From contig CAVQUF010000003.1 of the NCBI GenBank assembly GCA_963716865.1, positions 558,001-622,000 of the forward strand: a stretch of DNA of 64,000 bases, written 5' to 3'. The DNA is from AC-32 sp963716865. GTDB taxonomy: Bacteria; Actinomycetota; Thermoleophilia; Gaiellales; Gaiellaceae. Positions within the stretch are counted from its first letter, which is position 1. Every line of letters starts with the position of its first letter. This document shows positions 1 to 8,268 of the stretch, in pieces. Both the position numbers and the translations under genes were made by a program. The notes under the pieces were generated by a model. It worked only from the letters and a program-made list of their open reading frames with translations, was not told where the DNA came from and searched no databases.

Positions 1-341
1 GCCGACGGCCTCGAGACCGCCACGATCACCGTGAGGACGAGTACTAGCACCGGCGCCAGCCCGCGGGCGACCGGGTAGACGACGCTCAGCTCGAAGCGCC
101 GGTAGGCGGCCACGAGCAGGACGACGTAGACGAGCTCGAGCGTCCCCGAGACGACGATGAAAGGGATCGCGGCGCTCTCCACGCGCCACGTGAACGCCGC
201 CGGCAGCGCCATCGAGAGCACGAGAAAGCTGACGGCGACCGCCGCCGCCGCCTCGGTGTCCTGCTCGCGGGCGAGGAACAGGTTCCAGAGCGCGTGAAGG
301 AGAGCTGCAGCGAGCGCGAGCGCCAGCGCGTCGAGCGGCAT
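1..341 (-). CDS. EamA/DMT-family permease, N-terminal fragment
   Basis: The gene runs off the left edge, so only about 113 N-terminal residues are visible. The ATG at 341-339 opens a hydrophobic protein beginning MPLDALALALAAALLHALWN, and at least three membrane-spanning stretches follow, separated by short charged loops such as LAREQD and AAYRRFE. The early LLHALWN segment resembles the first helix of drug/metabolite (EamA) transporters, which are ten-helix inner-membrane exporters. The substrate cannot be inferred. The gene is divergent from the Nudix gene, and the two starts are 53 bp apart. Confidence 0.65.
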   Translation of the reverse strand, partial: MPLDALALALAAALLHALWNLFLAREQDTEAAAAVAVSFLVLSMALPAAFTWRVESAAIPFIVVSGTLELVYVVLLVAAYRRFELSVVYPVARGLAPVLVLVLTVIVAVSRPS

Positions 342-381
342 CTACGGGCGCGGCCGGCGGGCTCGTGGCACGGCGCGACCG

Positions 382-387
382 TACCAT
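382..387 (+). promoter_or_regulatory. Putative -10 hexamer of Nudix gene
   Basis: TACCAT lies 7 nt before the GTG at 395. The same spacing recurs before several other genes in the window and suggests a leaderless transcript. This supports the GTG at 395 over the earlier in-frame GTG at 365. Confidence 0.4.
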
Positions 388-394
388 CGGCCGA

Positions 395-970
395 GTGCAC
401 CTCACAGAGGCCGTGCTCGGATCGCTGCGGGAGCGCTACGGGGCGCCCGAGCCGCTGCGCTGGGAAGGGGAGGTCAGCCGGCAGGAGTTCGCCCTCGCAG
501 GCAGCTCGCCCGAGCGGCGACACGACGTGACGTTCTTCGTGTTCGACCCGCGAGACCGGCTGGCGCTGATCCAGAAGCCGTCGTACCCGCCTCCGGTTTG
601 GCGTCCGCCGGGCGGCGGCGTGCGGGCGGACGAGCGGTTCGAGGACGGCGTCCTACGGGAGGCGCTGGAGGAGCTGGGTATCGAGATCGCGCTCGAGCGG
701 TTCCTCGTCAGCACGGAGGCGACGTTCCGCTACGCCGGCGACGTGATCGAGTGGCGCACGCTCGTCTTCTCCGCGCGCACCGAGGCGGACGCGCTCGACC
801 CGCAGGACACGCGCGAGATCTCCGCGGCCCGCTGGGGCACGGCCGCCGAGCTGGCCGGCCCGCTCCGAGCGGCGATGTTGGAGACGGGCCGGGGCCTTTG
901 GCGCTACCGCGTGTCCCTGCACGACGCCACCCTGTCCGTTCTGGCCAGGTCCGAGGGACTGTCCCCCTGA
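395..970 (+). CDS. Nudix hydrolase
   Basis: This is a predicted cytosolic pyrophosphohydrolase acting on a nucleoside-diphosphate-linked substrate. A complete Nudix box, G-x5-E-x7-REALEELGI, lies near residues 75-97 and supplies the metal-binding glutamates. It is preceded by VWRPPGGG, the usual entry to the motif. The open frame extends to a GTG at 365, but the GTG at 395 gives a more natural N-terminus (VHLTEAVLGSLRERYG) and follows a -10-like hexamer at leaderless spacing. The gene is convergent with the decarboxylase downstream. The substrate is unknown; the fold assignment is secure. Confidence 0.85.
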   Translation: MHLTEAVLGSLRERYGAPEPLRWEGEVSRQEFALAGSSPERRHDVTFFVFDPRDRLALIQKPSYPPPVWRPPGGGVRADERFEDGVLREALEELGIEIALERFLVSTEATFRYAGDVIEWRTLVFSARTEADALDPQDTREISAARWGTAAELAGPLRAAMLETGRGLWRYRVSLHDATLSVLARSEGLSP

Positions 971-978
971 CGTGGCCC

Positions 979-2286
979 TTACGGCCTGTCGGCGGTCGCC
1001 GCCTCGCGTCGGAGGACATCCCAGGCGAGCCGAACATCCTCCTCGGTCGTCCGCTCGTTGCCGACGGCGAGGCGCAGGACGAAGCGGCCGTTCAGGCGCG
1101 TGGGCGAGAGGAAGACCTCGCCGCTTGCGTTGACGCGCTCGAGCAGCGCCTCGTTCTCCTCGTCCGACCCGTCGCGCCGGAAGCAGACGACCGAGAACGG
1201 CCTCGGCGCGCACAGCTCCCAGCCGGGCTCGTCCCGAACCCAGCCCTCGAACTGCTCCGCGAGCCGGACTCCGCGCCGGATCAGCTCCTGGAGGCCCTCG
1301 CGCCCGTAGCAGCGCAGCACCGCCCAGAGCCTGAGCGCCCGGAAGCCTCGGCCGAGCTCGACCCCGTACTCGCTGAAGCTGACCACCTCGTCGGTCGTGC
1401 GCAGGTACTCGGGGACGACGCTGAAGGCCGCACGCAGGTCCTCCGGCCGCCGCGTCCAGAGCGCGGAACAGCCCTGCGTGGACAGCAGCCACTTGTGCGG
1501 GTTCACGACTAGCGAGTCGGCCCGCTCGACGCCCTCGAACGCCCAGCGGAACTCCCGGCAGACCATCGCGCAGCCAGCGTAGGCGGCGTCAACGTGCAGC
1601 CAGACGCCGGCCGCCGCGCACGCCTCCGCGATCGGCGCCACCGGGTCGACCGAGGTCGTCGAGGTCGTCCCGACCGTCGCCACCACGGCACAGGCGCCTT
1701 CCAGCTCGAGCGCCTCCGGCCGCATCCGGAACTCCTCGTCCACGGGCGCCTTGCGCAGCTCGAGCCCGAGCAGCTTGCACGCGCGGTCGACCGAGGAGTG
1801 CGCCTGCTCGGACGCGACCACGAACCCCGGCCGGGCCTCGCGCGCCGCGGCCAGCGCGGCCAGCGTCGAGAGAGACCCGCCCTGCTCGAGGTGACCGTGC
1901 CAGCCGCCCGGCAGCCCGAGCAGCTCCGCGAGCCAGTCGAGCGTCACCTCCTCGAGCTCCTGCAGCGCCGGCGATGTGCGCCAGAGGATCCCCACCTGGT
2001 TCAGCCCCGCCGCGAGCAGCTCGGCGAGCACCGCGGGCGCCGAGCCCGTGTCCGCGAAGTACGCGAAGAAGCGCGGGCTCTGCCAGTGCGTCAGCCCGGG
2101 AACGAGCCGCTGGTCCAGCTCGCGCAGGACGTCGGCGAACGGCGCGCCCCGCTCGGGCGGAGCCGCGTCGAACGAGCCCCGAACCTCGCCGGGCGAGACC
2201 CGGGCCAGCACCGGCAGCTCGCGTACCCGCTCGAAGTAGGAGGCCAGCCAGTCGAGCGCCTCCCGCCCGTCGTCGCGAAAGCTCAC
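979..2286 (-). CDS. PLP-dependent group II decarboxylase (aromatic amino acid type)
   Basis: This 435-residue protein belongs to the pyridoxal-phosphate decarboxylase family that includes aromatic-L-amino-acid, glutamate and tyrosine decarboxylases. The Schiff-base lysine is K265 in NPHKWLLST. HVDAAYAG near residue 231 carries the aspartate that binds the pyridine nitrogen, and H163 in QAHSS matches the ring-stacking histidine. The substrate cannot be fixed from sequence, though the N-terminal THWQSPRFFAYF motif is typical of aromatic or tryptophan decarboxylases. The GTG start overlaps the TGA of polX (GTGA at 2286-2283), so the two genes are probably translated from one message. Confidence 0.85.
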   Translation of the reverse strand: MSFRDDGREALDWLASYFERVRELPVLARVSPGEVRGSFDAAPPERGAPFADVLRELDQRLVPGLTHWQSPRFFAYFADTGSAPAVLAELLAAGLNQVGILWRTSPALQELEEVTLDWLAELLGLPGGWHGHLEQGGSLSTLAALAAAREARPGFVVASEQAHSSVDRACKLLGLELRKAPVDEEFRMRPEALELEGACAVVATVGTTSTTSVDPVAPIAEACAAAGVWLHVDAAYAGCAMVCREFRWAFEGVERADSLVVNPHKWLLSTQGCSALWTRRPEDLRAAFSVVPEYLRTTDEVVSFSEYGVELGRGFRALRLWAVLRCYGREGLQELIRRGVRLAEQFEGWVRDEPGWELCAPRPFSVVCFRRDGSDEENEALLERVNASGEVFLSPTRLNGRFVLRLAVGNERTTEEDVRLAWDVLRREAATADRP

Positions 2287-3995
2287 TTCTTCATCAGCTT
2301 CTTCAGCTGGGCCCAGGTGCGCGTGTTGGCAACCTGCTCGGCCGTCAGCCAGGCGCGCCGTGCCTGCGCGACGCCGAACTCGACGTAGCCCTGAGCCTTG
2401 AGCTGATGCGCGTCGCTCGAGATCACGATCTTCACGCCGGCCTCCCCTGCGAGCCGCGCGTTCACGTCGGAGAGGTCGAGCCGGTCGGGCTGGGAGTTGA
2501 TCTCGAGGAACGTCCCGGTCTCGACCGCCTTCTCGACCACCTTCTCGATCTCGATGTCCATCGGCTCCCGCCTGCTCAGCTTGCGGCCGGTCAGGTGCCC
2601 GATGCAGTCCACGTGTGGGTTCTCCATCGCCGCGATGACCCGCTCGGTCGGGTCGCGCTCAAAGGCCGTGTGGATCGACGCGACGACCCAGTCGCGCTCG
2701 GCGAGCTGCTCGTCCGTCACGTCGAGCGTCCCGTCGGCCTTGATGTTGACCTCGACGCCCTTCAGCAGGCGCATCGGCGCGACCCGCTTCTCGACGCGGT
2801 CGATCTCCTTCGCCTGTTCCTCCATCCGGCCCTCGCGCAGGTAGTGCGAGTGGTCGGTGATCGCGTAGTAGGCGTAGCCGCGCGCCTTCGCGGCCTGAAC
2901 CATCTCGACGAGCGTGTTCTTCCCGTCCGCCGACCAGTGCGAGTGCGTGTGCAGGTCTCCGCGTAGCTGGCTCTGATCGACGAGCACGGGCAGCTCGCCC
3001 TTCCGCGCTGCCTCCAGCTCGCCGGCGTTCTCGCGCAGCTCGGGCGGGATGTACGCGTAGCCGAGCCGCTCGTAGAGCTCCTCCTCGGTCGCGGCGGTGA
3101 ACACCTCGCCGCTCTCGACCTCGGTGACGCCGTACTCCGAGATCGAGAGACCGCGCCTGACCGCGTCCTCCCGCATGGCGACGTTGTGCTCCTTCGAGCC
3201 CGTGAAGTGCTGGAGGAGGTTGCCGTAGCACTCGGGCGGCACCACACGCAGGTCGAAGCGGAAGCCCTCGTGCGAGACGACCGTCGCTTTCGTCGGTCCC
3301 TTCGCAGCGACCTCCGCGACCCACGGGAGCTTCGTGAAGAAGTCCGTCAACGCGGCCGGGTCGCTCGCCGTCGCGATGATGTCGAGGTCGCGGACGGTCT
3401 CTCTGCGCCGCCGCGCGCTCCCCGCCTCGGAGACCCGGTCCGAGGCCGGGTGCTCGCGTAGCTCCTCGACCGCCTCGAGGAGCGGCGGCAGCGCCTGCCC
3501 GAGCAGCGCGCGCGGCGGCCCGGTCGCCTTCTTCTTGCGGCCGACCTCCTTGAGCACGTTCTCCTCGACCTTCGCCCCCAGCCCCGGAAGCGTCCGCAGG
3601 CGTTGCTCCCTCGCTGCGGCCTTCAGCTCGGCGAGCGTGGTGACGCCAAGCTCCTGCCAGATCTTGCGCACCGTCTTCGGCCCGAGGCCGGGGATGCGCA
3701 GAAACTCGACCACCTCCGGCGGGATCGTCTTGCGTCGCTTCCGCAGCGCCTCGATCTCGCCGGTGTCGACGATCTGGACGATCTTGTCCTGGATCGTCGC
3801 GCCGATCCCGGGCAGCTCCTTGGCCTTGCCGTCGAGCGCGAGCTGCGCGACCGGGCCGCCCGTGTCGCGCACGCGGGTGGCGGCGCGCCGGTAGGCGAGG
3901 ACGCGGAAAGCCGCCTCGCCCTCGATCTCCAGCAGGTCGGCCAGCAGCTCGAGCTGCTCGGCCACCTCCGCGTTCCGCGGGAGCGTCGTCGCCAC
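2283..3995 (-). CDS. polX: DNA polymerase X / 3'-5' exonuclease (PolX)
   Basis: Family-X repair polymerase of 570 residues, the usual bacterial PolX length, acting in gap filling. From the N-terminus it has an 8-kDa-like region, helix-hairpin-helix segments (LPGIGATIQDK and IPGLGPKTVRK), a nucleotidyltransferase motif (RETVRDLDII, the DxD metal pair) and a C-terminal PHP phosphoesterase domain opening with DLHTHSHWSADG. Two adjacent GTGs at 3998 and 3995 are possible starts. The second lies 7 nt from a TATCAT hexamer, the leaderless spacing seen elsewhere. The gene is divergent from the glycosyltransferase at 4014, with an 18-bp gap. Confidence 0.93.
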   Translation of the reverse strand: MATTLPRNAEVAEQLELLADLLEIEGEAAFRVLAYRRAATRVRDTGGPVAQLALDGKAKELPGIGATIQDKIVQIVDTGEIEALRKRRKTIPPEVVEFLRIPGLGPKTVRKIWQELGVTTLAELKAAAREQRLRTLPGLGAKVEENVLKEVGRKKKATGPPRALLGQALPPLLEAVEELREHPASDRVSEAGSARRRRETVRDLDIIATASDPAALTDFFTKLPWVAEVAAKGPTKATVVSHEGFRFDLRVVPPECYGNLLQHFTGSKEHNVAMREDAVRRGLSISEYGVTEVESGEVFTAATEEELYERLGYAYIPPELRENAGELEAARKGELPVLVDQSQLRGDLHTHSHWSADGKNTLVEMVQAAKARGYAYYAITDHSHYLREGRMEEQAKEIDRVEKRVAPMRLLKGVEVNIKADGTLDVTDEQLAERDWVVASIHTAFERDPTERVIAAMENPHVDCIGHLTGRKLSRREPMDIEIEKVVEKAVETGTFLEINSQPDRLDLSDVNARLAGEAGVKIVISSDAHQLKAQGYVEFGVAQARRAWLTAEQVANTRTWAQLKKLMKK

Positions 3996-4001
3996 CACGG
4001 C

Positions 4002-4008
4002 GATGATA
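4002..4008. promoter_or_regulatory. Putative bidirectional -10 core, polX / glycosyltransferase
   Basis: In the 18-bp gap, GATGAT on the plus strand ends 6 nt before the GTG at 4014. The overlapping TATCAT on the minus strand ends 7 nt before the GTG at 3995. One seven-base core could serve both genes as leaderless promoters. The call rests on spacing and repetition only. Confidence 0.4.
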
Positions 4009-4013
4009 CGGGC

Positions 4014-4721
4014 GTGCGGCCGGTCATCTGCCTCCCCACCTACAACGAGCGCGAGAACCTCGAGCGGATGGTGCGCGCGCTCGGTCCGCTGGGCGTCTCG
4101 GTGCTCGTGATCGACGACAACTCGCCGGACGGGACGGGCGATCTCGCCGACCGCCTGGCGGAGGAGCTGGACTACGTCGACGTGCTCCACCGCGAGCACA
4201 AGGAGGGGCTCGGGCCCGCCTACCTCGCCGGCTTCCGGCACGCGCTCGCGCGCGGCGCGGAGCTCGTCCTCGAGATGGACTGCGACTTCTCCCACGACCC
4301 CGCCGACGTGCCTCGCCTGCTCGCGGCCGCCGAGGAGGCCGACGTAGCGGTCGGGTCGCGCTACGTCGCGGGCGGCTCGATCCGCAACTGGGGACTCGTG
4401 CGGCGGTTCGTCTCCGCAGGCGGCTCGTTCTACGCCCGGGTGCTGCTCGGCGTCGGAATCCGCGACCTGACCGCAGGGTTCAAGTGTTACCGGCGCGCGG
4501 TGCTCGAGACGATCGACCTCGACGCCATCTCGTCGCGCGGCTACGCGTTCCAGATCGAGACGACCTACCGGGCACTCCGCGCTGGCTTCCGCGTAGTCGA
4601 GGTACCGATCGCGTTCGCCGACCGCGAGCACGGCGGCTCCAAGATGAGCAAGAGCATCGTGCTGGAGGCGATCTGGAAGGTGCCCGTGCTGCGTTTCCGG
4701 GCGCTGGCCGGCCGTCTGTAG
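4014..4721 (+). CDS. Polyprenol-phosphate mannosyl/glucosyltransferase (GT2, DPM1-like)
   Basis: GT-A-fold family 2 transferase that would move a sugar from a nucleotide donor to polyprenyl phosphate, giving a lipid-linked sugar used in glycan assembly at the membrane. Visible motifs are PTYNERENLE at the N-terminus, IDDNSPDGTGD (donor-binding aspartates), EMDCDFSHDP (DxD-like) and the acceptor-side HGGSKMSK near the C-terminus. It has about 235 residues and lacks the C-terminal membrane domain some relatives carry. The start is a GTG 18 bp from polX. Whether the donor is GDP-mannose or UDP-glucose cannot be decided from sequence. Confidence 0.88.
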   Translation: MRPVICLPTYNERENLERMVRALGPLGVSVLVIDDNSPDGTGDLADRLAEELDYVDVLHREHKEGLGPAYLAGFRHALARGAELVLEMDCDFSHDPADVPRLLAAAEEADVAVGSRYVAGGSIRNWGLVRRFVSAGGSFYARVLLGVGIRDLTAGFKCYRRAVLETIDLDAISSRGYAFQIETTYRALRAGFRVVEVPIAFADREHGGSKMSKSIVLEAIWKVPVLRFRALAGRL

Positions 4722-4724
4722 CAT
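4719..4724 (+). promoter_or_regulatory. Putative -10 hexamer of thioredoxin gene
   Basis: TAGCAT overlaps the stop codon of the glycosyltransferase and ends 6 nt before the GTG at 4731, the leaderless spacing seen repeatedly in this window. Confidence 0.4.
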
Positions 4725-4730
4725 CGAGCC

Positions 4731-5051
4731 GTGGACGAGCTGACCGACGAGAGCTTCGACCGGGCGGTCCTGCAGGCCGACCGGCCGGTGGTCGTCGACT
4801 TCTGGGCTCCCTGGTGCGGCCCGTGCCACGCGGTCGAGCCGATCCTGCGGCAGCTCGAGCAGGAGCACGGAACGCGCGTCGCGTTCTACAAGCTCGACAT
4901 CGACCAGAACATCAAGACGGCCTCGCGCTACGACGTCCTGTCGATCCCGACGGCGATCCTCTTCGACGGCGGCGAGCCGCGCGAGACGGTGCTCGGCGCC
5001 CGTCCCCGCTCGCACTACGAGCAGGTGTGGGCCCAGTGGCTCGCGGTCTGA
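4731..5051 (+). CDS. trxA: Thioredoxin
   Basis: A 106-residue cytosolic disulfide reductase of standard thioredoxin length. The active site is WCGPC at residues 28-32 (W28, C29, C32), preceded by VVVDFWAP. The cis-proline loop reads VLSIPTAILF. The GTG start at 4731 sits 9 nt after the upstream stop and at leaderless distance from TAGCAT. It converges on the permease gene, with 1 bp between the two stop codons. No thioredoxin reductase is adjacent. Confidence 0.93.
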   Translation: MDELTDESFDRAVLQADRPVVVDFWAPWCGPCHAVEPILRQLEQEHGTRVAFYKLDIDQNIKTASRYDVLSIPTAILFDGGEPRETVLGARPRSHYEQVWAQWLAV

Positions 5052-5052
5052 G

Positions 5053-6093
5053 CTAGGTCGTCGACTCCTCGAAGCGAGCGCGAGCCGAGCTCGCGCGCCG
5101 CCGCGGGATGCGTACGACGGCTGCGGCCGTCTGGTACGTCCCGACGCGCACCCGCGGGTCGATCGAGCAGTAGAGGATGTCCACGATCAGGTTCGCGATC
5201 GCGACCGCGAAGCTGACGACGAGCACGACGCCCATGATCACGGGCAGGTCACCGCCGGCGAGGCCGCGCACCAGCACCTTCCCGAGCCCCGGGAGCCCGT
5301 AGACCGTCTCGATGAAGATGGCCCCTCCGAACGCGATCCCGATGTCCATGCCGAGCATCGAGACCACGGGCAGCATCGCGTTTCGCAGCACGTGCCGCTG
5401 GACGCGCCAGGTGCCGGCCCCCTTTGCCCGGGCGGTGCGCACGTAGTCCTCGTCCAGCGTCTCGAGCACGCTCGCCCGGATCATGCGGGCGTAGATCGCG
5501 GCGAACAGGAACGCGAAGGTGACCCACGGCAGGAACATGTGGTACGCCCACTGGCGCGGGCCACCGCAGAGCGTGGACGGGTGGAACACGTCGCAGTAGC
5601 CGGTGATCGGGAACGCGTGCAGCTTGAAGCCGAGGAAGTAGGAGAGCATCAACCCGAGCCAGATGGGGTGCGCCGAGACCCCGATCAGCAGGAAGAGCAT
5701 CAGAGACCTGTCGAGCAGCGAGCGCGGTCGTAAGGCCGAGATGATCCCGATCGGGATCGCGAGCAGGAGCCAGAAGACGACACCGCCGATCACGAGCGCC
5801 GCCGTCACCGGCAGCGCGCTCCCGATGATCGCGGTCACCGGCGCGCCCGAGCGGATCGAGCGGCCGAGGTCGCCGTCCCGGAACACGCCCTTGACGAAGT
5901 GCACGTACTGGGAGGGCACCGACTTCTCGCGCAGGTTGAACTGCCCCTGAAGGGTGGGATCGACCGGCCCGCTGTTCGCCAGCGTGCTGCGCTGGTCGGT
6001 GGGGATGACGAAGAAGATGATGAACGTGAACAGCGTGATCACGAGGGCGAGCACCATCGCCCACAGCAGCCGAGCGACTACGAAGCCGAACAC
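5053..6093 (-). CDS. ABC transporter permease, DppB/OppB type
   Basis: Inner-membrane subunit of 346 residues from the peptide/nickel-type (PepT) ABC importer family. It has an N-terminal helix (FGFVVARLLWAMVLALVITL), a periplasmic loop and a C-terminal permease domain. The cytoplasmic EAA-like loop DYVRTARAKGAG contacts the ATPase in this family, and TVYGLPGLGKVL follows. Such permeases work with a DppC partner, a binding protein and ATPases, and none is adjacent. The start lies 12 bp after thiL on the same strand, so it may be the last gene of the thiamine operon. Its substrate is unknown. Confidence 0.88.
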   Translation of the reverse strand: MFGFVVARLLWAMVLALVITLFTFIIFFVIPTDQRSTLANSGPVDPTLQGQFNLREKSVPSQYVHFVKGVFRDGDLGRSIRSGAPVTAIIGSALPVTAALVIGGVVFWLLLAIPIGIISALRPRSLLDRSLMLFLLIGVSAHPIWLGLMLSYFLGFKLHAFPITGYCDVFHPSTLCGGPRQWAYHMFLPWVTFAFLFAAIYARMIRASVLETLDEDYVRTARAKGAGTWRVQRHVLRNAMLPVVSMLGMDIGIAFGGAIFIETVYGLPGLGKVLVRGLAGGDLPVIMGVVLVVSFAVAIANLIVDILYCSIDPRVRVGTYQTAAAVVRIPRRRASSARARFEESTT

Positions 6094-6105
6094 GCTTCCG
6101 TAGCC

Positions 6106-6942
6106 TCACCGCTCACGGCGACCTGCGCAAGTGAAGTGGTCCCACCCGCCGAGGGCTACGGGGACGCCGTCCAGACGGATCTCGACGCCGCTTCCCTCCT
6201 CGCAGCGACCGATCACCGGGAAGCCCAGCGGGTCCGGCGTCGCGGCGAGAAGCTCGTAGTCCTCGCCGAATCCGACGTCCTCGACCACGGCGCCCTCGGC
6301 GAGCGGGACCCGCTCGAGCTCGATCGCCAGGCAGCACGCCGAGCGCTCCGCGATGTGGCCGGCGTCGACGGCGAGGCCGTCCGAGACGTCGATGAGCGCG
6401 TGCGCGACCGCTCCGAGCCGGCGGCCCTCGTCGAGCCGTAGCGGCGGCCGCGCGTAGCGGCCGTTGCGGAAGGCCTCCCCGGCCGCGCCGAGCGGTCCGG
6501 TGACGACGAGCATGTCCCCGGGCTGCGCGCCGTCCCGGCCGGGCACGCGCTCCGAGCGGCCGAGCGCGGTGACGGAGACCATGAGGAGGTCGGCGCGGGT
6601 CGTGTCGCCGCCGACGACCGGCACGCCCGGCTCGTTGAGACCTGCGTAGAGCTCGAGCACATCGTCGAGCTCGGTTGTCCCCGGCGCGGCGAGCGTGACC
6701 AGCAGCGCCTCCGGGTCGGCCCCCGACGCCGCGAGGTCGCTCAGGTTCACTGCCGCGGCCTTGAAGCCCAGCTCTCGGTGAGTCGTCCAGTCGAGCCGGA
6801 AGTGGACGCCCTCGACGAGCGCGTCCTGCGTGACGACGAGGCCGCCCGAGAGCCGCGCCGCGTCGTGCTCGATCCCGCTCGCGAGCCCGCGGCGCTCCAG
6901 CTCGGCGAGCAGGCCGACCTCCCCGAGGTCAGAGAGCCGCAT
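6106..6942 (-). CDS. thiL: Thiamine-monophosphate kinase
   Basis: ThiL phosphorylates thiamine monophosphate to thiamine diphosphate, the final step of the pathway. The 278-residue protein opens MRLSDLGEVGLLAELERRG and carries the family's TQDALVEGVHFRLDW, the metal-binding GGDTTRADLLMVSVTALG, and ALIDVSDGLAVDAGHIAE, followed by FGEDYELL. A longer open frame exists upstream, but the ATG at 6942 gives the canonical N-terminus and overlaps the 3' end of thiE by 14 nt, which fits coupled translation. It is the fourth gene of the riboswitch-led operon. Confidence 0.92.
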   Translation of the reverse strand: MRLSDLGEVGLLAELERRGLASGIEHDAARLSGGLVVTQDALVEGVHFRLDWTTHRELGFKAAAVNLSDLAASGADPEALLVTLAAPGTTELDDVLELYAGLNEPGVPVVGGDTTRADLLMVSVTALGRSERVPGRDGAQPGDMLVVTGPLGAAGEAFRNGRYARPPLRLDEGRRLGAVAHALIDVSDGLAVDAGHIAERSACCLAIELERVPLAEGAVVEDVGFGEDYELLAATPDPLGFPVIGRCEEGSGVEIRLDGVPVALGGWDHFTCAGRRER

Positions 6943-7480
6943 CGACCGCCGCCAGCACGGCCGCGGCGTCGCGGGCCGCCCGGATGACCGCGACGCCCGC
7001 AGCGCCCGCGCGAACGCAGTCGCCCGCGTTCGACGCGTCGATCCCGCCGATCGCGACCACCGGCACCGACACTGCCGCGCAGATCTCGGCCAGCCCTGCC
7101 AGCCCGATCGGTGGATCGGCGTCGGGCTTCGAGGGCGTCGCCCAGACCGGCCCGGCTCCGATGTAGGCGGCGCCAAGGCGCTCGCCGGCCCGCGCCTCGG
7201 CGACCGTGGCTGCCGAGGTGCCGAGCAGGAGACCTTTGTCGACGGCGCGCTCGGCGCCCGGGTCGTCGCGTCCGAGATGGACGCCATCGGCGCCGAGCCG
7301 GATCGCAGCCTCGACGTCGTCGTTCACCACGAACACGGCTCCGAGCTCACAGAAGTACCGGCCGGCCTCGACCAGCTCGTCCGTGCTCGCGCCCTTCAGT
7401 CGCAGCTGGACGACCGTCGCGCCGCCCTCGACCGCGGCCCGCGCGGTCTCGAGGTCCTCGACGATCGCGTGCAGCCTCAC
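6929..7480 (-). CDS. thiE: Thiamine-phosphate synthase
   Basis: ThiE joins HMP pyrophosphate and the thiazole phosphate to give thiamine monophosphate. It is a TIM barrel of 183 residues, slightly shorter than the usual ~210. Motifs present are VVQLRLKG near residue 23, GADGVHLGRDD, GPVWATPSKPDA (phosphate and pyrimidine binding) and VVAIGGIDASN. The ATG overlaps the TGA of thiM by 4 nt. The shortness comes from a trimmed N-terminus, not from loss of active-site loops. Confidence 0.9.
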   Translation of the reverse strand: MRLHAIVEDLETARAAVEGGATVVQLRLKGASTDELVEAGRYFCELGAVFVVNDDVEAAIRLGADGVHLGRDDPGAERAVDKGLLLGTSAATVAEARAGERLGAAYIGAGPVWATPSKPDADPPIGLAGLAEICAAVSVPVVAIGGIDASNAGDCVRAGAAGVAVIRAARDAAAVLAAVDAAL

Positions 7481-8268
7481 GCCTCGCGGTAGCGGGAGTC
7501 GAGCGTCTCGGGGTCGAGGGCCGCGAGCGCGTCGTAGAGCGCCGCGTGGAACGTGCCCGGCCCCTTCGCTCCGGCGGCCGCGTCCTCGGCGGCGACCCCG
7601 AACGCGACGAGCGCCTCCGCGGCGGCCGCCAGCGGTGCCCCGGGCCGAACGGCGAGAAAGCAGCCGGTGATCGCGGTCGACATGCAGCCGGTGCCGGTGA
7701 CCGTGCCGAGGAGCGGGTGGCCGTTCGCGACCGCGTAGCCCCGCTCGCCGTCCGAGACGTGGTCGACCGGACCGGTGACGGAAGCGACGCAGCCGAGCGT
7801 ACGCGCCGCGGCCTGCGCCAGCTCCGCGCTCGCAGCCGCGCCGACCGACTCGACGCCGCGGATCTCGGCCTCCTGTCCGGCCAGGGTCGCGATCTCGGCT
7901 GCGTTCCCGCGCACCACCGCGATCTCGAGCTCGCCGAGTAGCCGCTCGGCAGTCGCCGTCCGGTAACTGGTCGCTCCGGCGCCGACCGGGTCGAGCACGA
8001 CCGGCGCACCGGCCCGGTTCGCCGCCTTTCCGGCGGCCAGCATCGCCTCGATCCAGTGGTCGGAGAGCGTCCCGATGTTCAGCACGAGCGCCCCCGCGAC
8101 CGAAGCCATCTCCTCCACCTCCTGGGGCGCGTGCGCCATCACGGGCAGCGCTCCGATCGCAAGCGTCGCGTTCGCGGTCTCGTTCATGACCACGTAGTTC
8201 GTGATCTGGTGGACGAGCGGCTTGCGCTCGCGGATCGCCCGCAGGTCGGCGCCCGTCAAGAGACTCAT
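7477..8268 (-). CDS. thiM: Hydroxyethylthiazole kinase
   Basis: ThiM salvages 5-(2-hydroxyethyl)-4-methylthiazole by phosphorylation. The 263-residue ribokinase-like protein shows the family N-terminus KPLVHQITNYVVMNETANATLAIGALPVMAH, then VLDPVGAGATSYR, the GNAAEIATLAG loop and the anion-hole/catalytic GTGCMSTAITG, where the cysteine replaces the more general ribokinase aspartate region. The start overlaps thiD by 4 nt. Its presence together with thiD and thiE, and without thiC or thiG nearby, indicates that this operon is dedicated to salvage and the late steps. Confidence 0.92.
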   Translation of the reverse strand: MSLLTGADLRAIRERKPLVHQITNYVVMNETANATLAIGALPVMAHAPQEVEEMASVAGALVLNIGTLSDHWIEAMLAAGKAANRAGAPVVLDPVGAGATSYRTATAERLLGELEIAVVRGNAAEIATLAGQEAEIRGVESVGAAASAELAQAAARTLGCVASVTGPVDHVSDGERGYAVANGHPLLGTVTGTGCMSTAITGCFLAVRPGAPLAAAAEALVAFGVAAEDAAAGAKGPGTFHAALYDALAALDPETLDSRYREA

